From Streptomyces armeniacus (GTDB lineage: Bacteria; Actinomycetota; Actinomycetes; Streptomycetales; Streptomycetaceae), in contig NZ_CP031320.1 in assembly GCF_003355155.1 (NCBI RefSeq), positions 1,412,369 through 1,476,368 of the forward strand: 64,000 bases of DNA. Reading direction: 5' to 3'. Under the pieces are notes generated by a model that worked only from the letters and a program-made list of their open reading frames with translations, searched no databases and had not been told where the DNA came from. Both the position numbers and the translations under genes were made by a program. Shown piece after piece: positions 1 through 8,785 of the stretch. The stretch's first letter is position 1, and every line of letters begins with the position of its first letter.

Positions 1-2
1 CG

Positions 3-572
3 GATCCGCGGCTGCTGGGAGCCCTGGTCGGGCTGATGGTGCTGGCGGCGGTGGCGGCGTCCGCGTTCAGCCGGGGCGGCGCGGACAGGCCGGGCGCCCC
101 GGGCAGGCCGGGCACCCAGGGCGGCCCGGACGGCGTGGACCGCGTGGACCCCGCGGACGGCGCGGACCCCGTGGAGAGCCGGGGCTCCGACGGCCCGCCC
201 CGTGCCCACCGCTTCAGCCCCGCCGCCCTGCTCACGGCGGGCGCCGCGGCCGGGCTCACCGGCACCGCGACGTCGATCGGCGGCCCGCCGCTGGCCCTCC
301 TCTACCAGCGCCAGCCCGCCGCGCGCGTACGCGCCACGCTGGGCGGCTTCTTCCTCGGCGGCACGCTCATCTCCGTACTGACCCTGGCCGCCGCCGGTGA
401 GCTGACCGCGCACCAGGTCAGCACCGGCCTGCTGCTGGTGCCGTTCGTGGTGGCCGGTTTCGCGGCGGGCCGGCCGCTGTGCCGGCGGCTCGGGGAGGCG
501 AGGCTGCGTACGGCGATGCTGACCGTGGTGTCGCTGTCGGGGGCGACGCTGCTCATCCGTTCGCTGCTGTGA
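3..572 (+). CDS. Sulfite exporter TauE/SafE family protein, 5' truncated
   Basis: C-terminal part of a polytopic membrane exporter of the TauE/SafE family, which moves sulfonates, sulfite or other small anions. The frame is open from the window edge, so the start lies upstream. About five hydrophobic segments are visible: two before and three after a hydrophilic loop of about 50 residues (positions 75-215) rich in Gly, Pro and Asp with imperfect GRPG/DPADG repeats, which is long for the family. The conserved glycine/proline stretch TATSIGGPPLALLY lies at 268-309 and fits the second TauE half-repeat. It converges with the Lrp-type gene. The substrate cannot be told from sequence. Confidence 0.82.
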   Translation, partial: DPRLLGALVGLMVLAAVAASAFSRGGADRPGAPGRPGTQGGPDGVDRVDPADGADPVESRGSDGPPRAHRFSPAALLTAGAAAGLTGTATSIGGPPLALLYQRQPAARVRATLGGFFLGGTLISVLTLAAAGELTAHQVSTGLLLVPFVVAGFAAGRPLCRRLGEARLRTAMLTVVSLSGATLLIRSLL

Positions 573-582
573 AGCAGCAGCG
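562..582. terminator. Short hairpin between convergent genes
   Basis: CGCTGCT (562-568) and AGCAGCG (576-582) form a perfect 7-bp stem with a 7-nt loop, overlapping the exporter stop codon. There is no T-tract. It is a plausible weak bidirectional terminator between the convergent exporter and Lrp-type genes. Confidence 0.35.
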
Positions 583-603
583 GTCCGCCGGGCGCATCGC
601 CGC

Positions 604-1134
604 CTACGGCAGCACCGGGCGCGGCGGCACGGGCGTGGACACGACCAGCGAACTGGTCGTCTGCCCGTGCACGAGGAAGCGGTCCAGAACGGTCTCCAGG
701 TCGCCCAGCTCGGAGACGTGCACCTTGATCAGGAAGCAGTCCTCGCCGGAGATCCGGTGGCACTCGCTGACCTCGGGCGTCTGCCGTACGAGTTCGGTGA
801 CGCGGGACATCTGCCCCGGGCCGGGCCGCAGCCGGACCCACGCCGCGACGGGCAGGCCGAGGGCGGCGGGGTCCACGTCGAGGCGGTAGCCGCGGATGAC
901 CCCGGCCTCCTCCAGCCGCCGTACGCGGTCCCGCACGGTGGGGGCGGAGACGCCGAGTTCGCGGGCCAGGTCGGAGGCGCCGCGGCGCGGGTCGTCGGCG
1001 AGCAGCCGCAGGAGGCGCGCGCCCAGCTCGTCGACACCGGAACCGGAACCGGTCGCGGCCCCGGAACCGCCCGCCGAGCCCACCACCGCGCCCGCCGGGG
1101 CGCTTTTTCCGTTCTGAAAGCGTTCGTTCGACAT
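604..1134 (-). CDS. Lrp/AsnC family transcriptional regulator
   Basis: A 176-residue DNA-binding regulator of the feast/famine (Lrp/AsnC) family. Residues about 35-85 hold the AsnC-type helix-turn-helix (LGARLLRLLADDPRRGASDL onward), followed by an RAM/AsnC ligand domain at about 90-160. The N-terminal 30 residues are Gly/Ala/Ser-rich and look disordered. It is divergent from the EamA transporter with an 84-bp gap, an arrangement in which such regulators usually control the neighbouring amino-acid exporter and themselves. The effector is unknown. Confidence 0.9.
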   Translation of the reverse strand: MSNERFQNGKSAPAGAVVGSAGGSGAATGSGSGVDELGARLLRLLADDPRRGASDLARELGVSAPTVRDRVRRLEEAGVIRGYRLDVDPAALGLPVAAWVRLRPGPGQMSRVTELVRQTPEVSECHRISGEDCFLIKVHVSELGDLETVLDRFLVHGQTTSSLVVSTPVPPRPVLP

Positions 1135-1206
1135 CGCTGCCCCTGTCGCAACTGACGGACGCGGTCTGCCTTCAATCGTCCATGGCTCCGCGCCCTGGTG
1201 GTTTCT

Positions 1207-1212
1207 AGGTTA
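1207..1212 (+). promoter_or_regulatory. Possible -10 box of a leaderless EamA transcript
   Basis: TAGGTT lies 6 bp before the ATG at 1219 and no Shine-Dalgarno sequence separates them. This suggests transcription starts at or next to the start codon, which is common in actinomycetes. No convincing -35 hexamer was found. Confidence 0.3.
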
Positions 1213-1218
1213 GAGGGC

Positions 1219-2133
1219 ATGCCGAATCCGAACCTCAGCACGGCGCACGCGCCCGGGGCGGCGGCCGTACGGCGTGTGCCGCCGCACGCGTACTTCGTGT
1301 GCAGCGCCGTCTTCCACTACCTCGGCCCGGCGTTCGCTGTTTTGCTGTTCGCACATGTGGAGCCGCTGGGTGTCGCCTGGCTGCGGATCGTGTCCGCGGC
1401 CGCCGTGTTCGCGGTGTGGCGGCGCCCCTGGCGGAGCTGGCGGTCCGCCGACCGCGCCACCCGCCGGTCGCTGCTGGCCTGGGGCGCCGTGCTGGCGGTG
1501 ATGAACTCGGGCTTCTATCTCGCCATCGACCGGCTCCCGTTGGGCACCGTCGCGGCGATCGAGTTCCTGCCGGTGATCGTGCTGGCGGCCGTCGCCGTAC
1601 GGACCCGGCGCAATCTGCTGGCGCTCACCGCGGCGGTCACCGGGGTGTACCTCCTCACCGACGTCCATCTGGCCGCCGAGCCGCTCGGCCTGCTCTTCGC
1701 GGCGCTCAACGCCGCCCTCTTCGCCCTCTACGTCGTGCTCGCCCACCGCGCCTCCCGCAACCCGGCGGTCAGGGGCATCGACGGCCTCGCCCTGGCCATG
1801 CTCATCGCCTCCGCGGCCGCCCTCCCCATCGGCGTCGCGCAGGCCGTGCCCGCGCTGACCGACCCGCGGCTGCTGGCGGCGGGCGTCGGTGTGGGCGTCT
1901 GCTCGTCGGTGATCCCGTACGTCTGCGACCAGTTGGCGATGGCGCGGCTGAACCGCGGCACGTACGCCCTGCTGGTCTCGCTGCTGCCCGCGACCGCGAC
2001 CGTCATCGGGGTGCTGGTGCTGGTGCAGATCCCCGTACCGCCGGAGATCGCCGGTGTGGTGCTGGTGGTGCTGGGCGTCGCCGTACACCGCGAGGCGGCA
2101 CCGGACGTACGGGAGGAATCCGCGCCGCCCTGA
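1219..2133 (+). CDS. EamA/RhaT family DMT transporter
   Basis: A 304-residue drug/metabolite-superfamily permease with about ten membrane segments in two EamA halves. The second half begins near residue 145 (PLGLLFAALNAALFALYVVL). Conserved EamA features include the FLPVIVLAAVAV segment and the final LGVAVH. The ATG at 1219 is preferred over an in-frame GTG at 1198, because 1219 begins the usual short cytoplasmic tail and a -10-like box sits just upstream. Divergence from an Lrp-type regulator suggests export of amino acids or related metabolites; this is inference. Confidence 0.88.
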   Translation: MPNPNLSTAHAPGAAAVRRVPPHAYFVCSAVFHYLGPAFAVLLFAHVEPLGVAWLRIVSAAAVFAVWRRPWRSWRSADRATRRSLLAWGAVLAVMNSGFYLAIDRLPLGTVAAIEFLPVIVLAAVAVRTRRNLLALTAAVTGVYLLTDVHLAAEPLGLLFAALNAALFALYVVLAHRASRNPAVRGIDGLALAMLIASAAALPIGVAQAVPALTDPRLLAAGVGVGVCSSVIPYVCDQLAMARLNRGTYALLVSLLPATATVIGVLVLVQIPVPPEIAGVVLVVLGVAVHREAAPDVREESAPP

Positions 2134-2260
2134 CCGGAGCACCCGGCAGCAGGTCCGCGACAGGTCCGCGACAAGGTCCGCGAAACCGCGACCCGCCCGC
2201 CACCGGCCACCCACCAGCCACCCGGAACCACCCACCAGCCACCCACCAAGCGAGGACCCC

Positions 2261-3241
2261 ATGGACTACACCCGGCTCGGCACCACCGGCCTCACCGTTT
2301 CCCGTATCTGCCTCGGCATGATGAGCTACGGCGACACCTCCGAGCGCGCCTGGCACCTGGACGAGGCCGCGGCGGAACCCCTCGTACGGCAGGCGGCCGA
2401 GGCCGGAGTCACCTTCTTCGACACCGCCGATGTCTACGACGACGGGGTCAGCGAGCAGGTCACCGGCCGGCTGCTGCGCCGCCTGTTCCCCTCCCGCGAG
2501 GCGTACGTGCTGGCGACGAAGGTCTACTTCCCGATGGGCGGGTCCCCCAACGACCGCGGCCTCTCCCGCAAGCACGTGCTCGCCGCGATCGACGCCTCCC
2601 TGCGCAGACTCGGCACCGACTACGTCGACCTGTACCAGATCCACCGCTGGGACCACGCCACCCCCGTCGAGGAGACGATGGAGGCGCTGCACGAGGTGGT
2701 GCGGGCGGGCAAGGCGCGCTACATCGGGGCGTCGAGCATGTACGCCTGGCAGTTCGCGAAGGCGCAGCAGACGGCGCGCGAGGCGGGGTGGACCCGGTTC
2801 GTGTCGATGCAGAACCACTACAACCTGGTCTACCGGGAGGAGGAGCGGGAGATGCTCCCCCTCTGCGCCGACCAGGGCGTGGGCGTGCTCCCGTACAGCC
2901 CGCTCGCCCGCGGGCTGCTCGCGGGCAACCGGGAACGCGGCGGCGGGCGGCGCACCGTACGGGCGGGCGCCGATCCGCTGGCGGAGGAGATGTACGAGGA
3001 CGCCGACTTCGACGTGGTCGACGCCGTACGCGCGCTCGCGGCCGAACGCGGCGTGCCCGCCGCGCAGCTCGCGCTGGCCTGGCTGCTGGGCCACCCCTCG
3101 GTGAGCGCCCCGGTGGTGGGGGCGACCCGCCCCGCCCATCTCGACGACGCGGTGTCGGCGGTCGGGCTGCGGCTGAGCGACGAGGAACGCACACGGCTGG
3201 AGGCACCGTACCGCCCGCACCGCGTGCTCGGGCACGTCTGA
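2261..3241 (+). CDS. Aldo/keto reductase
   Basis: A 326-residue NADPH-dependent oxidoreductase with the (beta/alpha)8 aldo/keto reductase fold. The catalytic tetrad is visible: Asp and Tyr in FFDTADVYDDG, Lys in LATKVYFP and His in YQIHRW. The cofactor-binding end carries QNHYNLVYREEEREMLPLC and the GATRPAHLDDAV segment. Length and motif order match the YajO/AKR13-like class. The start follows GCGAGGACCCC, a weak ribosome site. It lies 127 bp after the EamA gene and may be cotranscribed. The substrate is unknown. Confidence 0.9.
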   Translation: MDYTRLGTTGLTVSRICLGMMSYGDTSERAWHLDEAAAEPLVRQAAEAGVTFFDTADVYDDGVSEQVTGRLLRRLFPSREAYVLATKVYFPMGGSPNDRGLSRKHVLAAIDASLRRLGTDYVDLYQIHRWDHATPVEETMEALHEVVRAGKARYIGASSMYAWQFAKAQQTAREAGWTRFVSMQNHYNLVYREEEREMLPLCADQGVGVLPYSPLARGLLAGNRERGGGRRTVRAGADPLAEEMYEDADFDVVDAVRALAAERGVPAAQLALAWLLGHPSVSAPVVGATRPAHLDDAVSAVGLRLSDEERTRLEAPYRPHRVLGHV

Positions 3242-3295
3242 GCCGCGCCGCCGGCTGTGCGGGAGGCCGTACGAGCCGGGGTCACGCGTCCGGGG

Positions 3296-4300
3296 TTACG
3301 AGCCCGTGCCCGCGCCGCCCGTGCCCGCGCCCTCGCCCGACGTGCCGGCGTCGGCATCAGCACCGGCATCGGAGCCGGAACCAGCACCGGAACCGGCACC
3401 GCCGCCCGCGCTCCCCGCCTCGTCGCCCAGCGGGAACGCGTCCGCCCGCGTCTCGTCGATCACCGGCGGGGGCGGCTGCGGCGGCTGCGGCATGACGGCG
3501 GCCTCGGAGTGGGCGCCGCAGCCGTACGTCAGCGCGACGACCTGGCCGTCCGCGGGGCTGAACTCGTTCGCGCACACCCCGAACGCCTGCCGCAGCGAGC
3601 CCGCCAGCGGCACCAGGAATCCGCAGCTGATGCACGACGCCGGGGCGGCCTGCGCCATCGGGCTCTCCGGCCCGTGCGCGTCCTCCCAGCGGTCGGCTGC
3701 CGTGTGCAGGCCGTACCGGGACAGCACGCGTGAGCGGCCCATGCCCAGCTCCTCGGCCACCGCCCGGATGCTGCCGCGCTCCGGCGGCTCCGCCACCGCG
3801 CCGGGCGGCTCGTGCGTGACCTCGGCGTCCTCCACGTCGTGCAGGCCGCTGACCTCCGCGAGGTGTTCGGCCTCCTCGGACACCGGCGAGTTCGGGGGCA
3901 GCTCCTCCTCGCCCCAGAAGCCCGGTTCGAGGCGGAGGTCCTGCGCCTCGGTGGGGAGCAGGTCGCCGGGGCCGAGGTCGCCGGGCCGGAGCCGTTCGCT
4001 CCACGGCACCCACTCGGGCGCGAGCAGCGCGTCCGGACCGGGCAGCAGCACCGTCTCGTCCAGGGTGACGACCTTGGCGCGGGACGCGCGGGCGACCGTG
4101 GACGCCCAGCGCCAGCCCCGGTAGCCGGGCTCCTGGCACTCGAAAAGGTGGGTGACCACCCGGTCGCCGTCCGCGACGGCCTCGATCCAGTCGCCGACCT
4201 TGCCCGGTGCGGCGACCTCCTGGGCCGCCTCACGCGCGAGTTCGACGGCATCGGCGCACAGCCTGTCGGGTGTACGGCGGCTCCGCGTCGTGGCACTCAT
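3296..4300 (-). CDS. DUF3027 domain-containing protein
   Basis: A 334-residue actinobacterial protein of unknown function matching the DUF3027 pattern: an N-terminal helical start (TPDRLCADAVELAREAAQEV), a tryptophan-rich block (YRGWRWASTVARA) and a C-terminal cysteine pair (CISCGF) followed by further cysteines in FGVCAN and TYGCGA. Those cysteines could bind a metal. The C-terminal 40 residues are low-complexity Gly/Ala/Ser/Asp repeats. I chose the ATG at 4300 because an upstream extension to 4465 has no coding character. It is divergent from the MFS gene and convergent with the reductase. Confidence 0.8.
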   Translation of the reverse strand: MSATTRSRRTPDRLCADAVELAREAAQEVAAPGKVGDWIEAVADGDRVVTHLFECQEPGYRGWRWASTVARASRAKVVTLDETVLLPGPDALLAPEWVPWSERLRPGDLGPGDLLPTEAQDLRLEPGFWGEEELPPNSPVSEEAEHLAEVSGLHDVEDAEVTHEPPGAVAEPPERGSIRAVAEELGMGRSRVLSRYGLHTAADRWEDAHGPESPMAQAAPASCISCGFLVPLAGSLRQAFGVCANEFSPADGQVVALTYGCGAHSEAAVMPQPPQPPPPVIDETRADAFPLGDEAGSAGGGAGSGAGSGSDAGADADAGTSGEGAGTGGAGTGS

Positions 4301-4636
4301 GCAGCACTCACAAGAATCGTCTCTCCTACGCCGTAGCGCCGTCATAGCCGAATCGGCGTGCGCCGACGTACGACCGGGCGGGGCGGGGGGAACGGACGGA
4401 GCGGAACCGTGGGCCGCTGCGACGTCCGCGCCCGCGCTCGAGGGCCGTGCGGAGCGCACTGTCAACCAACGCTACCCCAACCGCATCCGGCCGCCTCAGC
4501 GCGGTGGCCGTTGGCGGCCGGCGGGCAGGTGGCGGGGGCGGCGGACGGCGGGTGAACGCCCGTACCGATTCCGGGCCGACCGGCCGTTCCCGGACAACGG
4601 GCAGTGACAGGCCGCATCTGGGGCACACTGAACGTC
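4301..4636. other. Intergenic region between divergent DUF3027 and MFS genes
   Basis: About 336 bp without a supported gene. It should hold both divergent promoters, but I see no confident -35/-10 pair. The stretch is very G-rich (for example GGGCGGGGCGGGGGGAACGG near 4378). The MFS side ends CACACTGAACGTC before the GTG, again with little room for a leader. Confidence 0.5.
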
Positions 4637-6079
4637 GTGGCCGTAGACAAGCCGTATCAGGACGTCACGGACCGGACCGCGCTGCCCGCCGGAACCAGCC
4701 GACCGGGCAGGGCGCCCGGACGGCTCCGGCGCACCGTACGGGCCACGCGCCGGCCGCCCGCCGCGCTCGCCCGCCGTATCCGCAAGACGACGCACGCGCA
4801 CGGCGCGGGCGAGTCCGGCCTCGGCAAGCTGATCGAACTGCACGCCGTCAACTCCGCCGGCGACATGCTTGTCACCGTCGCCCTCGCCTCCACCGTCTTC
4901 TTCTCCGTGCCGACCGGCGAGGCACGCGGCCGTGTCGCGCTCTACCTGCTGGTGACCATGGCGCCGTTCGCGCTGCTGGCCCCCGTCGTCGGCCCGCTCC
5001 TGGACCGCATCCCGCACGGCCGGCGCGCCGCCATGGCCGGGGCGATGCTGGCCCGCGCGCTGCTCGCGCTGACGATGGCGGGCGCGGTGGCGACGGGCGG
5101 CCTGGAGCTGTACCCGGCGGCGCTCGGCGTACTGGTCTCCTCCAAGGCATACGGAGTGGTCCGGTCCGCCGTCGTCCCCCGGCTGCTGCCACCCCGTATC
5201 TCCCTGGTGAAGGCCAACTCGCGGGTCACCCTGTCCGGACTGCTGGCCACCGGTCTGGCCGCACCGATCGGCGCGGGGCTGCACAAGCTGGGGCCGTCGT
5301 GGCCGCTGTACGGGGCGTGCGCGGTCTTCGTCGTCGGCACCTTCCTGTCGTTCTCGCTGGACCACAAGGTGGACTCCGCCAAGGGCGAACTGAAGGCGCA
5401 CCTCGTGGCGGAGGCGGCCGACAGTACGGCGTCCGGTACGGGAGCCGGGTACGGGCGTACGGGGAAGCGGCGCCGGCTCGGGCTGCGTACGGCTGGCTCG
5501 TCGGTGCGGACGGGTCTGATCGCGAACTCCTCCGTACGCGCCCTCTCCGGCTTCCTCACCTTCTTCCTCGCGTTCCTGCTGCGCGAGCATCCGCTGTCCG
5601 GGATGACCGCCGCGTTCTCGCTGGGGATGGTGGCGGTCGCCGCCGGTACGGGGAACGCGCTGGGCACCGCCCTCGGCGCGTGGCTGCGGGACCGCGGCCC
5701 GGAAGTGATCATCACCGCCGTCCTGGCCTGCGCGCTCGCCGCGACGGTCACGGCGACGGCGCTGTACGGCACCGTCACGGTCGCGGCGGTCGCCGCCACC
5801 GCCGGGATCGTTCAGGCCCTGGGCAAACTGTCGCTGGACGCGCTGATCCAGCGCGACATGCCGGAGGCGGTCCGTACGTCGGCCTTCGCGCGGTCTGAGA
5901 CGCTGATGCAGATGTCGTGGGTCGTGGGCGGCGCGATCGGCATCTCGCTGCCGCTGACCGTGCCGGAGGTGGGCATGGCGGTGGGCGCGGGCATCGTGGC
6001 GCTGGGCGCGGTCACGACGGTACGGGGGCTGCTGGCGGGCGCGCGCCGAAGGGGCGCGACGCGCACGCGGGTGTCCTAG
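4637..6079 (+). CDS. MFS transporter
   Basis: A 480-residue major-facilitator permease with about 50 basic hydrophilic residues before the first membrane segment and roughly ten to twelve segments after it. The A-loop style motif RIPHGRRAAMAGAM follows segment two, a central cytoplasmic loop (around residues 255-300) is basic, and the C-terminal half contains the LIQRDMPEAVRTSAFARSET segment typical of EntS-like/MFS_3 members. The GTG at 4637 is chosen because the reading frame upstream of it is not conserved in character. The substrate is unknown. Confidence 0.85.
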   Translation: MAVDKPYQDVTDRTALPAGTSRPGRAPGRLRRTVRATRRPPAALARRIRKTTHAHGAGESGLGKLIELHAVNSAGDMLVTVALASTVFFSVPTGEARGRVALYLLVTMAPFALLAPVVGPLLDRIPHGRRAAMAGAMLARALLALTMAGAVATGGLELYPAALGVLVSSKAYGVVRSAVVPRLLPPRISLVKANSRVTLSGLLATGLAAPIGAGLHKLGPSWPLYGACAVFVVGTFLSFSLDHKVDSAKGELKAHLVAEAADSTASGTGAGYGRTGKRRRLGLRTAGSSVRTGLIANSSVRALSGFLTFFLAFLLREHPLSGMTAAFSLGMVAVAAGTGNALGTALGAWLRDRGPEVIITAVLACALAATVTATALYGTVTVAAVAATAGIVQALGKLSLDALIQRDMPEAVRTSAFARSETLMQMSWVVGGAIGISLPLTVPEVGMAVGAGIVALGAVTTVRGLLAGARRRGATRTRVS

Positions 6080-6091
6080 GGCGCCCAGATT

Positions 6092-6302
6092 CAAGCCCGT
6101 CCGGCGCGGCTTGGCACGAACGCCCGCACAATCAAGCCCGTCCGGCGATTGAGGACGGCCCTCGGCCACGAAGCACGCGCGCTTGGCCTGGGCACCCCGG
6201 CCTACCGCCGGCCCTGGCCGCCCCGGTCCGTCCTCAAACGCCGGACGGGCTGGAGTTGGCGCGCCCCGCCCGTCCTCAAACGCCGGACGGGCTGGAGTTG
6301 GC
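6092..6302. repeat. Stem-loop repeat element 1 (complete) with an extra right arm
   Basis: The left arm AGCCCGTCCGGCGATTGAGG.. (6135-6156) pairs with the right arm ..GTCCTCAAACGCCGGACGGG (6230-6251) with one mismatch, giving an element of 117 bp. The loop holds a second, GGCC-rich inverted repeat. A further right arm with identical flanks (..GGAGTTGGC) follows at 6273-6302, 42 bp on, and a partial left arm precedes at 6092-6105. It fills the gap between the MFS and DUF2771 genes. Related complete copies are at 30716 and 32629. Confidence 0.85.
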
Positions 6303-6357
6303 TTGGCTGGGCGGAGCCGCCCGGAAGCAGGGGCGGACCGCCCGGTAACCTGCCCGC

Positions 6358-6858
6358 ATGACCAATGCGATCCCGGGCTCGCGGCGAGGGCGGGTGCTCC
6401 GTACCGCCACCGCCCTCGGCACCGTCACCCTCGGCCTCCTCGCCCTCTCCGCCTGCGAGAAGCCGACACCGCTGGCCACGGTGACCGTCGGCGGCGAAAC
6501 GGTGACCGCCGAGGCCGCCTGCTACGAGGACGGCAAGACGATCGGCGAGGCCGAGGCGAAGAAGTGCGCCGACGCGAAGGCCGAGAAGAAGATCACCGTC
6601 GGGCACGGCGACAAGATCCGTATCGGCGTCGAGCCGGAGATGGCGGAGGAGGGCTGGATGCTCTTCGTGAACGACCAGTCCGTACTGCCGGAGCCGACCG
6701 ACAAGACGTACTACTCGTTCCCCGGCGACGCGTTCTTCCAGAAGCAGGGCCCCACCGGGCAGGCGGAGCCGACCAAGGACGCGGAGATCAGCATCGTCAT
6801 GACGAAGGACGGCAACTTCAAGGGCGCCTGGCACATCGAGGCGAAGCAGGAGAAGTGA
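6358..6858 (+). CDS. DUF2771 family lipoprotein
   Basis: A 166-residue secreted lipoprotein. Arg-rich residues 9-15 are followed by a hydrophobic signal and the lipobox LSAC with Cys33 as the likely lipidated residue. The mature part is charged and carries the ANDUF2771-like blocks VTAEAACYEDGK and ISIVMTKDGNFKGAWHIEAK. Two mature cysteines (in AACYED and KKCAD) may form a disulfide. It precedes mqnB by 16 bp, so the two are probably cotranscribed, but no link to menaquinone synthesis is known to me. Confidence 0.82.
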   Translation: MTNAIPGSRRGRVLRTATALGTVTLGLLALSACEKPTPLATVTVGGETVTAEAACYEDGKTIGEAEAKKCADAKAEKKITVGHGDKIRIGVEPEMAEEGWMLFVNDQSVLPEPTDKTYYSFPGDAFFQKQGPTGQAEPTKDAEISIVMTKDGNFKGAWHIEAKQEK

Positions 6859-6874
6859 CGGCGGTCCCGGGCCG

Positions 6875-7798
6875 ATGCGCGTCCTGACCGTCACCGCCGT
6901 CGCCGCGGAACGGGACGCGGTGACGCGCGCCGTCACCGACATCGCGGGCCGCGGGGCGGGCGAGGCGAAGCCCGTACGGCTGCCCGGCGGGCTGACCGCG
7001 CACCGCGTACGGTGCGCGGTGGCCACCCCGGGCGGGGAACGGGAGCTGGTGCTGGACGCGGTCGCGGCCGGCGTGGGCGTCGGCGCTGCCGCCGCCGGGG
7101 CGGCCACCGCGCTGACGGCCGCCGACTTGGCGGGCACCCCGTACGACCTCGCCGTCTCGGCGGGCATCGGCGGCGGCTTCGTACGCGACGTACGGGACGC
7201 ACACGGCGAATACGACGTACGGGACGCACGCGCCGTACGTGACACCCCCGCGTCCGGCGACCCGGCGCCCCGGCTGGGCGGTACGGCGGTCGCGTCGGCC
7301 GTCGTCGCCGCCGACCTGGGCGCGCAGACGACGGAGCCGGGGCCCGGAGGCTTCGTACCGGTGACGGAGCTGGGTTTCGGCACCGTCGAGCACCGGCCGC
7401 CCGCGGCACTCGTACGGGCCGTGGCCGGGGCCACCGGCGGTACGACCGGACCCGTGCTCACCGTGTCCACGGTGACGGGCACGGCGGAGCGCGCCGCCGA
7501 ACTGGCGGCACGGCACCCGGGCGCCGTCGCCGAGGCGATGGAGGGCTTCGGGGTGGCGGAGGCGGCGTACGCGCACGGGGTGCCGGTGCTCGAGCTCCGT
7601 ACGGTCTCCAACGCCGTCGGCCCCCGCGACCGCGCCGCCTGGCGCATTCCGGACGCGCTGCGGGCGCTCACCACGGCGGTCGGGAAGACGGTCCCGGTGC
7701 TCACGCGCTGGTACGAGGAGCAAGACGGCCGTGCCGGCGCATACGGCGCGGACGGCCCGGACGGTGACAACGAGCAAGGACAGGCGGAACGAGCATGA
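6875..7798 (+). CDS. mqnB: Futalosine hydrolase
   Basis: Cytoplasmic nucleosidase of the purine-nucleoside-phosphorylase fold that cleaves futalosine to dehypoxanthine futalosine and hypoxanthine in the futalosine route to menaquinone. Support comes from the N-terminal VTAVAAERDAV, the EAMEGFGVAEAA segment that holds the catalytic carboxylate region, and ELRTVSNAVGPRDR. At 307 residues it is longer than usual (about 220-240). The excess is an insertion at residues 105-130 with imperfect DVRDA repeats and a hydrophilic C-terminal tail. Its stop overlaps the mqnD start (ATGA), which confirms operon and identity. Confidence 0.9.
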   Translation: MRVLTVTAVAAERDAVTRAVTDIAGRGAGEAKPVRLPGGLTAHRVRCAVATPGGERELVLDAVAAGVGVGAAAAGAATALTAADLAGTPYDLAVSAGIGGGFVRDVRDAHGEYDVRDARAVRDTPASGDPAPRLGGTAVASAVVAADLGAQTTEPGPGGFVPVTELGFGTVEHRPPAALVRAVAGATGGTTGPVLTVSTVTGTAERAAELAARHPGAVAEAMEGFGVAEAAYAHGVPVLELRTVSNAVGPRDRAAWRIPDALRALTTAVGKTVPVLTRWYEEQDGRAGAYGADGPDGDNEQGQAERA

Positions 7799-8697
7799 TC
7801 GAGCGGCCCCTGCGGATCGCGTACTCCCCGTGCCCCAACGACACGTTCACCTTCGACGCCTGGGCGCACGGCCGCGTGCCGGGGGCGCCGCCGCTGGACG
7901 TCACGTTCGCGGACATCGACGTCACGAACGGGATGGCGGAGCGGGGCGAGTTCGACGTTCTGAAGGTGTCGTACGCGGTGCTGCCCTGGGTGCTGGAGGA
8001 GTACGCGCTGCTGCCGTGCGGAGGCGCGCTCGGGCGCGGCTGCGGGCCGCTGGTGCTGACGCGTCCGCCGCACGCCGGCGCCGAGTCCCCCGCGCCCGGC
8101 GCGCCGGGCGCGGGGGAGGCGCAGGGCGCGGGGCTGCGCGGCAAGACGGTCGCGGTACCGAGCGAACGGTCCACCGCCTACCTGCTGTTCCGGCTCTGGG
8201 CCGCCGCGGAGGTGCCGGGCGGGGTCGGCAAGATCGTGGTACTGCCGTTCCACGAGATCATGCCCGCCGTACGGGACGGCAGGGTCGACGCCGGACTGGT
8301 GATCCACGAGGCCCGCTTCACGTACCAGGACTTCGGTCTGCACTGCCTCGCCGACATGGGCGAGCACTGGGAGTCCACGACGGGGCTGCCCATCCCGCTC
8401 GGCGCGATCATCGCCAAGCGCGCGCTCGGCGAACGGACGCTGCACGCGCTGGCGGACGCCGCGCGGAAGTCCGTACGCATGGCGTGGGACGACCCGGAGG
8501 CGTCGCGGCCGTACGTACTGGAGCACGCGCAGGAGATGGACCCGCGCGTGGCGGACCAGCACATCGGCCTGTACGTCAACGAGTTCACCGCGGGCCTGGG
8601 GGACGACGGGTACGCGGCCGTGCGGGGGTTGCTGACGCGGGCCGCGGCGGAGGGGCTTGTGCCGCCGCTCGGCCCGGACGCGCTCGCTTTCCCCTGA
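7795..8697 (+). CDS. mqnD: 1,4-dihydroxy-6-naphthoate synthase
   Basis: Converts cyclic dehypoxanthine futalosine to 1,4-dihydroxy-6-naphthoate in the futalosine menaquinone pathway. The 300-residue periplasmic-binding-protein-like fold shows the family signature AYSPCPNDTFTFDAWAHG near the N terminus, DVLKVSYAV, and the substrate-pocket stretches SERSTAYLLFRLW and GLPIPLGAIIAKR. A Pro/Ala/Gly-rich insertion of about 25 residues sits near residue 95-115. It is translationally coupled to mqnB by a 4-bp overlap. The remaining pathway genes (mqnA, mqnC) are not in this window. Confidence 0.93.
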   Translation: MIERPLRIAYSPCPNDTFTFDAWAHGRVPGAPPLDVTFADIDVTNGMAERGEFDVLKVSYAVLPWVLEEYALLPCGGALGRGCGPLVLTRPPHAGAESPAPGAPGAGEAQGAGLRGKTVAVPSERSTAYLLFRLWAAAEVPGGVGKIVVLPFHEIMPAVRDGRVDAGLVIHEARFTYQDFGLHCLADMGEHWESTTGLPIPLGAIIAKRALGERTLHALADAARKSVRMAWDDPEASRPYVLEHAQEMDPRVADQHIGLYVNEFTAGLGDDGYAAVRGLLTRAAAEGLVPPLGPDALAFP

Positions 8698-8749
8698 CGC
8701 CCGCATCCCCGGCCGTCAGGCCGTGCGGCCCGCACCGGGCCGAGGCCCG

Positions 8750-8770
8750 TCCTCAAACGCCGGACGGGCC
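8750..8770 (+). repeat. Solo right arm of the stem-loop repeat
   Basis: TCCTCAAACGCCGGACGGGC followed by C, preceded by GAGGCCCG and followed by GGGAATCGGCTCGC. It lies between the convergent mqnD and cold-shock genes with no matching left arm, although an adjacent GGCCCGCACCGGGCCGAGGCC could fold with it. It may act as a terminator here. Confidence 0.75.
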
Positions 8771-8785
8771 GGGAATCGGCTCGCG

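Noticed and set aside
6202..8706. An 834-codon minus-strand frame
   Set aside because: It spans DUF2771, mqnB and mqnD in antisense; those three are clear real genes.
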